A program made the position numbers and the translations under genes. Below the pieces are notes generated by a model, which saw nothing but the letters and a program-made list of their open reading frames with translations, did no database searches and was not told the DNA's origin. From Himantopus leucocephalus (taxonomy: Eukaryota > Chordata > Aves > Charadriiformes > Recurvirostridae), in NCBI GenBank assembly GCA_003993805.1, contig RSEF01000031.1:19507343-19571342 (forward strand): a DNA stretch of 64,000 nucleotides, in the 5' to 3' direction. Shown here in pieces: positions 10,500 through 22,900 of the stretch. How positions within the stretch are numbered: the first letter of the stretch is position 1; each line of letters starts with the position of its first letter.

Positions 10500-13400
10500 G
10501 CTGAGCAGCTCTGGGAGTGCAGCATTCCCATTGCTATATTCCCACACTTCAGTTTTCAGTATCGTCCTGACCTGCAGTCCTCTCTTCTAAGGGTTGGTTT
10601 TTACTGTTTATTTCTTTTCTAGGGAAGAATATCAGCTGGTGCCCTTCTCCAGAACAGGCAAGAAGGGCAGTTGCCTCCCTTTTCCATGATGACAGCAGGC
10701 ATGTGAGGGACATGGAAAGCAAGCTGTAGTTCTCTGAAGCATAATCATGTGGTTAATGTATTCCAGGCCAGCAGGAGACAAGCTGACCCTACACCAAGAG
10801 CCTCTGAGACACTGTAGCGCATTAGCATGCCCCTGTTGGCAAGCCTCAGGTGGATTTTACCAGCTTAGGCATTGTCCTGTGAGGACTTGTAGCTAGCTGT
10901 TGCCAAAGCTGCTGGTACAGCCCCTGCCATGGGGAGCACAGGACAAGTTAACACAGAGCGATTTGTACCTCCGCGTGGTACACAGATGCCCATCATTCCT
11001 CCAGAGTCTTAATTACTTAGGAAAAAAGTAATTATCTAGATGTGCTGGTTTTGAGAAAGCATTCGGAAACAAGGGCTGTGTAACCAACACAGGGATGTTT
11101 ACAGGAACCTGTAAGGAATATGTAGTAGGACACTGTGATCCGCTTGACCTTCAATACCGAACATCTCCCAAACCATCCAGTGATTTGAGCACATATTCCC
11201 CATTTCCCATTTCCCCTGCCCTGTGTTGCCCTTCTATTTATGCTTTCAAGGACAAATTATAGGAAGCAAGCAGCATATAGTTTATCCTCATGTGTTTGTA
11301 AAGCAAGTGCTCTTTGCTTCAGAATGCACAGGGAACACATAGCAACAGGCAGTGGTTTATATAGGTATAGAAGTCCAGGATGGCTTCGTTTTGTGCTGCT
11401 GTAATCTGCACATTTACTATTAAGCCTGTTTGTGTTATGGCTTTGTAACACGGTGTACACAAGCTCAGTTTGACAACAGGATCTGGGCAGCACAGTAAAT
11501 CATTTCTTTGCCATTTCTGGTCTTAGTTTCCTCTGTATGCTTGAGTGTTCCTGGGGATTTGGCTCCATGGTTTTTTGCAAGTTCTCTGTACCAAGGTTTT
11601 TTCTGGCTGCTCCTTTGGCTCCTTCTTGAGTGCTAGCTTCCTTTCAGCTTTGCTGGGAGTCAATGTTCCTGCTTACTAAGAATCATGTGCCTCTATACCT
11701 TCCTGAGTTTCTCAGTATTTTAGCCCTTAAAAGCCACTTTGGCTAACTGGATTCTTTATTTTCCCTTTGGGAATTTTCCATTCCTCTGACCCTGCCTCTT
11801 TTCTTCCTACCAACAAAATAGGGCAGAACAGGTTTCACCAAGATTAGACTTATATTTTACTTTAGGCCAAAACTGTTTGTGCGCTAAGAGTCTTTAACAA
11901 TTGCCTTATTAGGAGTAGATATGTTCCTGGTCTCCTAAATTCCAGGAATGTTTCTGGGAAAACACAGTCTTGAAAACAAGTAGGTAGAAACTACTGAGAA
12001 TTGTTACATGAAGTCATCACTTTTTCACGCACTCAATTCACTTACTCCCATGCTTTTTGCATCTGTTTTTGTTCAAGGAGTTAAATTCAAGTAAACCAAC
12101 ATTCTCCAGAAACTTTAAATATCGCAAAAGTGAGCCACTGCGAAGAAACCTAAAAGAAAGTAAAAGAATAGGCTTGTATATGTGTAAGTAACCTGTGTGG
12201 CATTTTGCTTGAGCAATTCATATGAGACAGAGTCGTTTTAGGTGTTCTAGGTAAGGATTATGTTGCTGTCTTCAGTCTGACCTGTGGCCATGCCTAGGTG
12301 GCTTCGGGAATGAATGTGAGTGAGTAGCAGCATTCAGGACCCTTCCTTCTAATTTCTACCATTGCTCGCTAAAGCAGCATTAGATGTCTGTTTCTCTTCC
12401 ATTCTCTAAAGAGCAAGGGGAGATCCTTAATTCTTGGTGTACTGGTATGGGCATAATATTTGCAGCTTCCCTCAGCAGTGTATTTTGGCACAATAAGGAC
12501 TTGAGCTGAGTGGTATCTTGGTTTGTATCTGCAAACCCACAGTTAGAAAAAAAATCGTATCTGTCCCCAAATCTAATGAAAACAGTACATTTCAGTGTTC
12601 TCAGAGAAACAAACTTTGGAAACTCATTTCAGTTGGCATGAGATGTTTTGTTTCCATTTTGACAGTAATTCTGTGTTCTCTAAAACTAAACCATGAAGAG
12701 TTCTGTTGAAAAGGCAGATAGAAATGTTCCTTTTTTAAAAAGGTCAGAGCAATTCTTCAGTTATATCAAAATGTTTTTTATTTCTGTAAGTGCCTTTTTG
12801 AAGCTAACTTACTTTGAAAGGAATAAATTTCCACATAGTCATTTTTCCTTGATGAAATACCTCATTGGAAAATCTTTGCCGGTCTTTAGCTAGTAACTGG
12901 AGAAATGCCCCAGTAGTAGCTCATACTTCTCAGGCCTCTGGATGAAAGCTGTTTTCAGCTCTCCCGCATTCTCCTCAGGTTTGCACTCCTGATTCTTCCC
13001 ATGACGAGAATAAAAACATTTTTCTCTTCAGGTTCAGATTTTGATACAGTTGTATGATGTGTTGCCAGCAGTTTCATCCAGTCTGGACAGAGACCTACAG
13101 GGACCTCAGGTGGGATGTCCTCTGCATGAGCCAAGCATCTGTGTCAGCAAGCACAACCACAGGCCATGAGGACAACCAAGAAATTTTCTGTGCAGCTGCA
13201 AACACAGCCAGAAGTTGAGAAACAAGGTTGGCAGGGGTCTTATAGCATTTTGATGAAGTGCAGAGGAAAAGCCAAGAATGACTGTTAAGTTTGGTGCCAA
13301 AGCAGGAAAAAGGCCTAACCCCACGCACAAGAGAAAAGGGTGGAGTTAATTTGTAGGTGGGTTGCCCATAAGAAGGGTTTGTAGTGAAATTCATCACCTG

Positions 13401-15111
13401 AGCTGAGGACTTGAGGTGCATTGTGCAGAAGCAAGGAAACTGAGGCATGACAGCATCCAGTTGGGAAAAGTACTGTGATTCTTGATATGGAAGTCTCTTG
13501 GTAGAAGTACACAGCAGGAAATGTGGGGAAAAAAGAACAATAACAATGGAAATGAGAGTAGATATACGAAGATTCTGGGAAAAATAAAAAGACCTTTAGA
13601 CAGGACGTTTTCTAACAGTCATGATATTAAGAGGTCAAGACATTCTAGCAGAAACATAGTGATCTTACCATAATATTGCTAGGCTGGAATGCCAAGCCTG
13701 CAGGTCTCTCACTCCCTTATTTCCGAGTGATTGATTCTAATGCTTTTGATCAGCTGAAGTATCTCTAGTAGATGATTCAATTTGCCATAGTATAATGGTA
13801 GAAGTAATAACTGTATCTATAAATATTTCTCATATTTAATTGAATTTTGAAATTATGGACATGGCTCTTTAGAACTTTAAATTGGTAGTTTTAAAATGTA
13901 GCTGCAGATGTAACCCTAAATGTCTGGTTTGAAATTGCTTCATTATAGAACTGAAAGGAACACACAGAGAAATGGCAGATGAAATTAATGCATATGAACA
14001 GTCACCCCCACACATACTGATTCCCTATTTTAATTTCACTTTGCCTATGTGCTGATGAGGTAGTTACTTTGTTTTGATGATCTTTGAAAGCTCATTAAGA
14101 ACACTCATTAAGCTTCACAATACGCAGTGAAGTATAGCTGCTGCTGTTACATGCGGGGTACAGTTCAATAACCTTTTCAGATGACAACAATTTGGTGGCA
14201 ATCAGGAATAGTACCCCAGAGACTGAGTTACCAAAACATTACACAGATAAAAACAAACATAGAGATGTTTCGTGTCAGGCTGATGTATTGTCTAGGCTGG
14301 CAAGACTATCATATTTTAAGATGCTGAGAGTTAAACTTTGTCACAAAGGGACTGGAAACCAAATGAACAGTACTGACACTTCAGTTGTACTTGTGCAGAT
14401 TGGTTAATTTAATATTGTTCCCCTTCCTGCTGATTCTTTCCTATTATTTGAGTCCTTTTACACATTTATTCTTTTTCCAAGGTCTAATTTTTTTTTTTTT
14501 TTTTTTAAACTACATTGTTTTCTGTCCCCTCCTCTCTCTCCTGGGACAAAATCTTTCAGGCCCTTTCCTAACCTCTGCCCAAACTTCCCGTATTTCTGGT
14601 AACTTGTGCAACACCACTGCTGCCAGCCTCCTCAGATCCTTCCTGAGATACTTGGGATATCTTGCATGGGGCTGAAAATGTCTGCCTTGGGATAAAATGT
14701 TGCATTTCAATGTTTGACAGCTCATAAAGCACTTGAAAAACAGTGGGAGTAGGAGTTCACAAGCCAGCTTCAGCTCTGCTGAGGGATGAAGCTTGTACAA
14801 AATTCTGTTAGAGTGAATTTCCTTGTTCCTGTGTGGAGGAAAACCGTGCTCATCCCTACATGAGGAAAGTAAAACTTTCTGTAAAATATTAGCTGAGAAT
14901 TATCATGTGCAACTTTTCTTGCCCACAGCAGACTCTTTCCTGTTTGCTTGATCTTGTCTCCCAGTGCATTGCGATCACTTGCTCACGAGACATCTTCTCC
15001 GTGATGCTCACTCTGCTGTGGGGAATGTCCTCCTTTTGGTAGCTTCTGTCCTTTTTCAGCTCATTCTGCAATTAATATGGTTCCTGTCTCTGTCATCCTT
15101 TCCCCTCCCTG
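10500..15111. other. Long non-coding stretch with a 19-T homopolymer
   Basis: There is a run of 19 T at 14488-14506. Open frames in this stretch are short and carry no family signature. No interspersed repeat was recognised. Confidence 0.55.
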
Positions 15112-15137
15112 CTCCCTCCCTCCCTCCCTCCCTCCCC
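15112..15137. repeat. TCCC microsatellite / polypyrimidine tract
   Basis: A pure pyrimidine run of tandem TCCC units, preceded by another pyrimidine-rich stretch from 15096. It is a simple repeat. On the minus strand the GGGA units give regularly spaced G triplets, so G-quadruplex formation is possible. Confidence 0.9.
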
Positions 15138-18100
15138 AGGTTGTGCACTATAGCTGTTTGCTTTCTCTATTGCACATTTGATTCACTGACTCAGGTATCA
15201 GTAAAAAAAACCTGCCATGGATGAATGGGAGCAGAACCATAAAGATGACTGCTTCTTAAATGCTGCTTGCTTCACCATACCTATCTCATCTGGAGGGTGT
15301 GATGAGCCTTGGTACGGTTTTGATGGGCCCATGGAGGTTTGGGCAGTCCAGTTACGGATGAGGAAGACAGGAGGCAAAAGTGTTGGGACGTGCTGTTGGT
15401 TGTAGCCTAGAGGGACTCAGAGGGAGATTGTTCAGTTACTGCCCTTGGGCTGGGCAAGGAAGAAGGAAGTCCTCTCCTTCCTTTTCAACTCTGCGTCGTC
15501 AGAACAGGGAATTGAGCCAAACAGAGCCTTAAACAGGGACCTGGATGAGTCCTACTCAGTGTCAGCTGGGCACACGGTTTGCTGAGAGTCTTCCAGCTAA
15601 ACGATGAGAAATCTCCCTTTCTGTCGGTAATGAATAGAAGCCTAAACCATCAGGTTTTGTCTCTGATTTAGCCTTGTATATCAGCTATTCTGTTAACTGG
15701 GGTGGGTATATCTTGTAATTGTTGTGTAATTGTTGCTGGGTCTAGGTTTAGCTTTGAGCCAGCACCGCTCGGAGCCTGAGGGCGAGTGAGTCACCCAAAG
15801 AAGAGGGGAGCTGTGGCAGAGCTGGGCTTGAGCAGGGTAGGAAGAGATCATTACAGGAGATCTCTATCTGAAGGGAGGAAGTGGTTTCCTTAGCCTTAAC
15901 CAGAAGACTAGCCAGACTGGTGGCATGATACTACAAGCATTATTTTGATTTTATTTGACATTAACCAAGGGTACAGTGAATAAAATGTTCCTGTATTGTT
16001 GTGAATCAATGAATTAGAAAAAATAATTATTTGGATTTCTTTGCAAGCATAATATTGATATTTATATGCTGCTAACTAATTCCTTTTTCAATTCTGACTA
16101 ATAGGTATTCAACTTTTTAAAAATTGTAATCAGCCCCAGTTATAGTGAAACTAACCTTTCTCAGTTGTCAAAAGAAATTTAAAACTTTTGGTAGTCTGCA
16201 TGGCTTTTGAGGGGAATGAGAGATCATCAGACTAACTTAAATTAGAAGTGCAGATGGGAAAATGAAGGCTTTCCACCTTACAGAGTTCCAGTATTCATCA
16301 TGTTTATTATTTGGGAATACTCTATTTCAGCTTAAGAACAATCCAAGTCTTTAATATCACATCAGTTCCATATTAAAGCAGATTTTCCTGGCTGTTTGCG
16401 TTATTGTTTGGGTTTCCATTTATTAGATTGCATCTTTACATGACCTCTACCTTGAGATGGCCATTACTTGATATAGCATGTCAGTGTCAGAGAGGATTAC
16501 GTTGCACCATGGAAGACAACATCTGGTAGAGCAACCTGATTCATCCCAGACAGGCAAAACTAGCAAAATGAAGTATAACTTCAGTAAGCAATTCAGATGC
16601 CTGAATCTCACTGAAATGCCTGTAGTGACAAAGTCAAAGGCCCGTCTTTCCTGTATCTCATCTCAGTTTTGGTGGGAAAGTGACTGAGAAGGATGTAGAA
16701 ATAGAGCAAGCATAGACAATGCCTCCCCTTAATGTTCTCCTAACTTCCACTGCACTCCAGGACGTCCCTGTGCTGAAATCGGTGTGGGATTTCCTGAACT
16801 GGGCATGATTTCCATGTGGGTAGGAGGCATACAGGTCAATTATTTATGTGAAAAAACACTTGGTATAAGCTTTGTCTTATCCACCTCCTTCACTGCAACC
16901 ACATGTTCTGCAGGCAATGAATGAGAAATTTGGTTTCATAATGGACTGTTTTAAAGAAAAAAGGTTTGCCTCTTTCCAGTTGTTCAAAATATGCTGTGTT
17001 AATTCAAATCAACCTGGACTAAATACCTATTTTCAGGGGTTTTTTTTGCCCTTTTTTTTTTTTGATAAAGTTGGATTTTGTGCTGGATGGGAACAGAGAG
17101 TCCGGTTTTGCAGAAACTGCATATTCTGAAAGTCAGTCTCCCCTAAAGAAAATCTTTAGCTATCTCCCATCCTGCTCATGGAAACACATCCAAAAAAGAG
17201 ACGGTAGTGATTTTTCAATAACCAATGCTGAGCTTCAAATAATAAATCAATAATCCTTTAGCAAGATTGAAGTCATTTTGTTCTTTGCTAGGCTGGTTTG
17301 TCACAAATTGTTAGGAGGATTTATTTCCCTTTGGGACCATGACACTGCTGCCATGACAACAGTTATTCACAAAGCCAGATTCATCCCATGATATGTAAAA
17401 TTATGGAAACTGTCTAGGCTGTTGTGGAGTAGTATATCTTTTTTTTTCTTTTGTTAGTAATTTAACTTGGTGGGTGAATAATAATAACACAGTTTGGAAG
17501 CTTTCAGATATCTACTTTGAGACTTTCTGTCCTATATGGAAGCTTTCTTGCAGAAAGGTCCAAACGTGTTTTGCACATGATAAATGCTTGCAATAGCATT
17601 AGCAGAGGCCCAGGTAATTCAACAAGACTGGTTTACGTGTGCGACTTTCATTCCTATTTTTTATGAATCAAGGTCATCTACTTTTACATTTTGGGCAGAA
17701 AGTGAATGTTAGCACAGCTCATTCACTACCATATGCTTGTTCTCAGACCATATGACAAATAGAGTGTATTTCCTAGGCATTACCAGGGAATTTCAGTAGT
17801 AGAGAAGTTTGGTTTGAGCTCAAGAAGCATGAAAACAGTTCCCATCCAAGTTTCATTTTTGTAGGAGAAATACTGCAGGTTCCAGTGCAAGCCTGTTATC
17901 AGCTTGATAAGTAATGCTGGTTTTCTCAGCCCTTGCCATCAGATATGTAATTTGTCAATGCAGAATTTGCATGATGCCCTTGCATTTCAGCAGTTCTCAT
18001 TTACCATTTGATAATTTTTTTAAAAAGGACAAGTAAGAGTTGGCATTGTTGACACTTTTTCTTAAGTCATTTAAAAAGTAAAACAAAGGAAAAAAAACCC

Positions 18101-19371
18101 TTTCCCATTTCCAAAGTCTTTTATAAGGATTAATTGAACCTTCCAGTGACTTGTGCTGGGTGAACAAGTTGCAGCAACTAGATCACAGAGTTTGTACTCT
18201 CAGTTTCCACATATTTTTTTGCCACAGTGATATGGAGAACCTCTTACTTTCTCCTTACTGTACTCTGTATCAGGCAGCTTGGGGTCTGAGCAGGTAGCCA
18301 TGTGTAGGTTTGGGAGTGGTTATTTAGCTGGTGGTAACACCTGTTCCTGAACATCAGCTCTTCCTTACTGATGAGGGGAAAGACTGAACTGAATGATATT
18401 CTTTAAGCAAGGTTGTTTGGCCCATGTGCTATCAGTTAGACCACATCCAAATCAAACTAGTGTTTGTGCTCTCCTGCTGCTCTGCTTGGAATCGCTCAAT
18501 GGTACTTCAACAGTCTGCTGTTTGGACTGCGTGCTGCATGCCTGGGTTTTTAAACTCCCTCTGGTTTTTGGATCAGCTCCATAGCTATTGAATCTACAGA
18601 GGCCACTGACCCCTTGTCTTATGCAAGTAGAGTCTGTCACATCCCTTCCTGAAGTGGGACCTTCTGACTCAGTGCCTGTGAGTGCTGTGCTATTCCTGAA
18701 AGATAGTTCTATGAGGATATGTGGTCCCACTGAGGTTGTGCTGGTGTGTAGTTTCCAAGAACAGAAGACTGTTAAATCAAATTGAGACATTGCACTGAAG
18801 AACAGGGATTCATTTTAGACATTTTATATTCATTTCAGACTGGGTAAAGTGGTAATGTACATGTCTGCCATTCCTCATAGCTAGCAAGTTCCTACTCTTG
18901 TGTGCCTTTTGGACTTTGAATTGGGATCCTTTCAGATTTTCAGGTTTCCTTTGGTGTGCTGAGCATCTCTAAATCAAGTAATTAATTCTTCTTTGACCCC
19001 ATCAGTCTCTGAAATTTCCTCTTTTTATCCTCCATTTTTCTGGGTCCCTTATTTTCTGAACATGTAGGCTTCAGCCCTTTTAAGAAAGTTTTATTTCTCT
19101 CCTCTCTCTGCCCCTTCCTGTCCTTATAGACAAGGCAGAAAAAACCTGGTTTCACAGGTTCCAAGTTTTCTGTTTTTCTGTGTGGTGGCCATCCCCATGG
19201 TAGCCATTAGGACTGTCTCTCTGTTGTTTCCATCTTGTAGAAGTTTTCAGTCTCTGGTAGTAGCAAAATTGTGTGTATCATGCTATTGGCATTCAGTGTT
19301 GCAACAACTTCCTTAAATCAACCAGATTTAATAAGTTCTGAGATAAATTGCACAAACATGCATTTGACTCC
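15138..19371. other. Long non-coding stretch, nothing recognised
   Basis: Contains several T-rich runs near 17040-17064 and no recognisable repeat family. A 69-codon plus-strand frame at 16478-16687 looks protein-like by eye but has no splice-site or homology support. Confidence 0.5.
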
Positions 19372-19905
19372 ATTTACCAGCACTGTTGGGGCCTGGCCAT
19401 CCAGCCAGCATTTTATCCAGCCCAGAGTACGCCTGTCCAAGCCATAAGCTGACAGATTCTCCAGGAGAATGCTGTGGGAAATGGTGTCCAAGGCTTTAGT
19501 AAAGTCCACATAAACAACATCCACAGCCTTTCCCTCATCCACTAAATGGGTCACCTTGTCATAGAAGGAGATCAGGTTTGTCAAGCAGGACATGCCTTTC
19601 ATGAACCCATGCTGGCTAGGCCTGATCAGGTGGTTGTCCTATATATGCTGTGTGATGGCACTCAAGATGATCTGCTCCATAACGTTCCCGGGCACTGAGG
19701 TCAGACTGACAGGTCTGTAGTTCCCTGGGTCCTCCTTCCAGCCCTTTTTGTGGATGGGCATCACATTTGCTAACCCCCAGTCAATGGGGACCTCCCCAGT
19801 CAGGCAGGACTGGTGATAAATGATGGAAAGTGGCTTGGCGAGCACTGCCACCAGCTCTCTCAGCACCCTTGGGTAGATCCCATTTTTTCTTAAATGGTTG
19901 CTATG
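19372..19905 (-). mobile_element. CR1 LINE internal fragment (reverse-transcriptase region)
   Basis: Read on the minus strand, this is CR1 open reading frame 2. It runs from the GIYPRVLREL stretch, through PVSLTSVPG and the palm-domain block VYVDFTKALDT, to the WLDGQ...VLVNGV stretch, where CR1 similarity stops at about 19372. CR1 copies in birds are normally cut at the 5' end and keep their 3' untranslated end. This copy has neither end, so it was broken after insertion or rearranged. Non-CR1 sequence follows on both sides. Confidence 0.93.
19372..19905 (-). pseudogene. CR1 reverse transcriptase, partial and disrupted
   Basis: This is a fragment of the protein that copies CR1 RNA into DNA at the target site. 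The frame is continuous over about 178 codons except for one in-frame TAG at about 19639-19641, where CR1 elements usually have a glutamine codon. No frameshift is seen. The fragment includes the first catalytic-aspartate motif (the D of YVDFTKAL, normally YLDFSKAF). It lacks the later F/Y-A-D-D motif and everything beyond, so it cannot be active. One stop and no frameshift across more than 500 bases suggests moderate rather than extreme age. Confidence 0.88.
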
Positions 19906-19935
19906 TCCTAACTTCTGCTTCCCTGTGTGGGGCAT

Positions 19936-22900
19936 GATGACAGTAGATTAGTATGGCATTTTCAATAATGCAGGACTAGAATTGCTCTCAGTGAGAATTC
20001 CTGGACAGAAATCTGTGGCTATGTAGCATGGATGCCATTGAAAAACAATCTCAAATCTGAGTTGTAATTTTTAAATTTTTTTTTTAAACTTTAAAAAACC
20101 TGTTTATGACTTTTGTCCCTCACACATTTTCTTGGGTAACTGTGCTCCTTTCTGTCTGACAGGTTGTCTTAAAACTGGTTTTGATCTAACCTGTCTGTAC
20201 CCTGCACAGCAATCCATCCTGCCCCTCATTGTTTACAAAGCTGGTACAACACTGGCAGCATCAAAGGATAGTGTTGAGACTTGCCTGCTGAAGAGGACAA
20301 AGTTGGACTTGCTGTTGGCAGTATAATTAAGTGATATTAAATACCCCTCAAAAAACCTGTGTGCGTGTATGACAGCGTGCCCTTGTTCCCTTGCTGTATC
20401 TTTCTTGTAATTTTACCCTTTTAATTTCCATGGAAGGGGAAAAAAAGGGTTATACTTCATTTGAATAAAATTATTTTTTTACATTAGAAACTTTGGGAAA
20501 GTTCCCATTTCTCAACCTGTTCTAGGTATACCTCAATTCTTTTCTTGCTCAATTACCATAACAACTTAGGATGGGACATTTCTTTCTTGAATCCTTTACC
20601 CTGGTTCTTGTGGTGTGTTCAAGCATAAGCCTGTAATTTCCACTATGTGCACAAGCAGTTTTCTGACATTTTTGACCAGCTCAGTGAGCTGAGGCTCTCG
20701 GGAACTTGAGTTTAGGACTACAAGGGCAGTGAATATGCAAGGCTAATAACCTATTGCTTTACTGTAACACATATACTAATATAACTCAGCCTTCTCTTGC
20801 TTGCATATTTTCTAGGGAACCTTATTCAAATTCATTAATTTGCATTGAGCAGTGAATATTAAGCATTGCCACTACTTAATACTTGAAATGCTGCCTTGCG
20901 TAAGCCTCATTGCTGTACTACTTAACTTTCAGCTGGATTTTTTTTTTGCCTGCAGTATCGCCTGTGTCTGTCATCTTCACGTTAGTGTTTTTACTAAACT
21001 TTGTTAAAAAAGGAACTATTGTAAGAACATTATTGATGGAAGAGAAAGTGGATAAAAAATGAGTCAGTAATAAAGGAATAAATGAGTTTTAAAAAAATTC
21101 TAAAAGACAAAAGCTAAATTAAAACCTATATCTAGCTCCTTTTTTCCTTCCTCCTCTTGGGACATAGCGTTGCAATGATTTTGAGGCAAGGGGAGAGAAT
21201 ACCTCTAAAAGATAGGAAAAATATGGACTATAAAAATTTCATCCACACATAGTTGCAGATATGTTTTTGCTGGATTATGCATCAATCCTATGTGCCGCAC
21301 ACAGCTGCTTAAACTGAAGATAAGATGCAACTTGTACTGAGTCAAGGTTAATATCTTTGCCCACTGAAGTACCATTTGGGGTGTATACCAAACCCCCATG
21401 CTGATTGCTTGGATATTAAATACCAACAGTTCAGTAAGACCATACAAGCCTTTGCAGAAATTACTCTTCAACTCAGTGCAAATGTGGGAAGGGTAAAATT
21501 TTGTGATATTTCTTTCCAAGGTAATGTTCTTTTGTGGTACAACTCTTTGTGATGTGAGGCCGGAAGGACACTTTAGAGCACAATCTCATTAAAGAGCTGA
21601 AACTCAAATAATTTAATTTATAAATTGAAAACTTTATTTTTCAAAGTGGTTAAGTTGGAAGGGTCAATGGTCGCCAGATTAATTTGGTGTAAAAGGCAAA
21701 AAGAAAGCCCAGAATAGTGAAAATAACACAGAACTAAAGCTGTACTCGGTTCCACTGGTTGACCTGCGATGGCTCTGATATGTATGCTTCAGAAAATGTA
21801 CAGGATCCTGTTTGCTTTTGAATTTAGCCTGGTAAAGACTGTACTTTGTACTTCATCTCTGAAGTTGTTTTTGTCCAATATACCAATATGTGTGCTCTAC
21901 AGATTAAATCATGAGAGTTGTCTGAAATACCATACGAAATATGCCAATACATATATTAATGGATGTTCTACTGTGTTTCATGAGCCATCTTTAGTTGCTG
22001 TCTTTCATTGAGAAGTTTTATCATCTAAGAGTTGATAAAAGGATAACTCACAGGCATTCATGTGTGTGTTATCACTAATATAAAGAAGTTAGGTGTTTTG
22101 ATAATGTTGTTTTGATTTCAAAATGCAAACTGTTTTTACCACATAGAATATAATCTTCTCCCTGTATCACAGTTTTTATAGTACATTAAGTTGTGAAACA
22201 GCTTTTTGTATTCTTGCAATTGCTTTTTTTTTTTTCCTCTCATTTTTTATGATTTTTGGGAAAGCCCCAAATTACCCAGTTATTATGCTAACTTATTTCA
22301 AGGATTTATACTTTCTTATGATGTGTTTTTATGATTTTCCTTCCTGAATTCAGCACATTTGTACAAAATAGTTATTTTTTAAAATGTGTGCTGTGTGTGT
22401 ACTTGTTCTGTAAGTCAGCCAGTTCGAGGAAGAATTAATGTAAATGTTGAATCAGAGCTGAGAAATTCCAATTTCAACTACTTCTTCCCCTGCCTATCTC
22501 TGGGATTTTTATTTTTTTTTTATCTGCACAGTAAAGGTATTCTAATACTTGTCTAAAATAGGGCAGTCACTTAAATACAAAAGCTGCTGAACACTTTAGT
22601 TGGGAAGATAGAGTTATTAATCTCTAAATATTTGATTAATAACAGTTGAATTGGATGGATGATTTTAAATTATACTACTTTCATTACACACTTCATAGCA
22701 ATGGATTTCATTATCTGTTCACACTGAAAAGTGGGTGCACAAGGGATGCATTAACCATATCGTGTGTGTAGGAAAGGCACGTGCGTTTTCTTTAAGAGAA
22801 AACAAAAGCTTATAAACTGCCAGAAGAAATGAACTTATTTAAATCCCCAAAGTCTTAGCTAAGATTTCATTAAATATTTGAGTTCCTAAGATGCTGCTGT

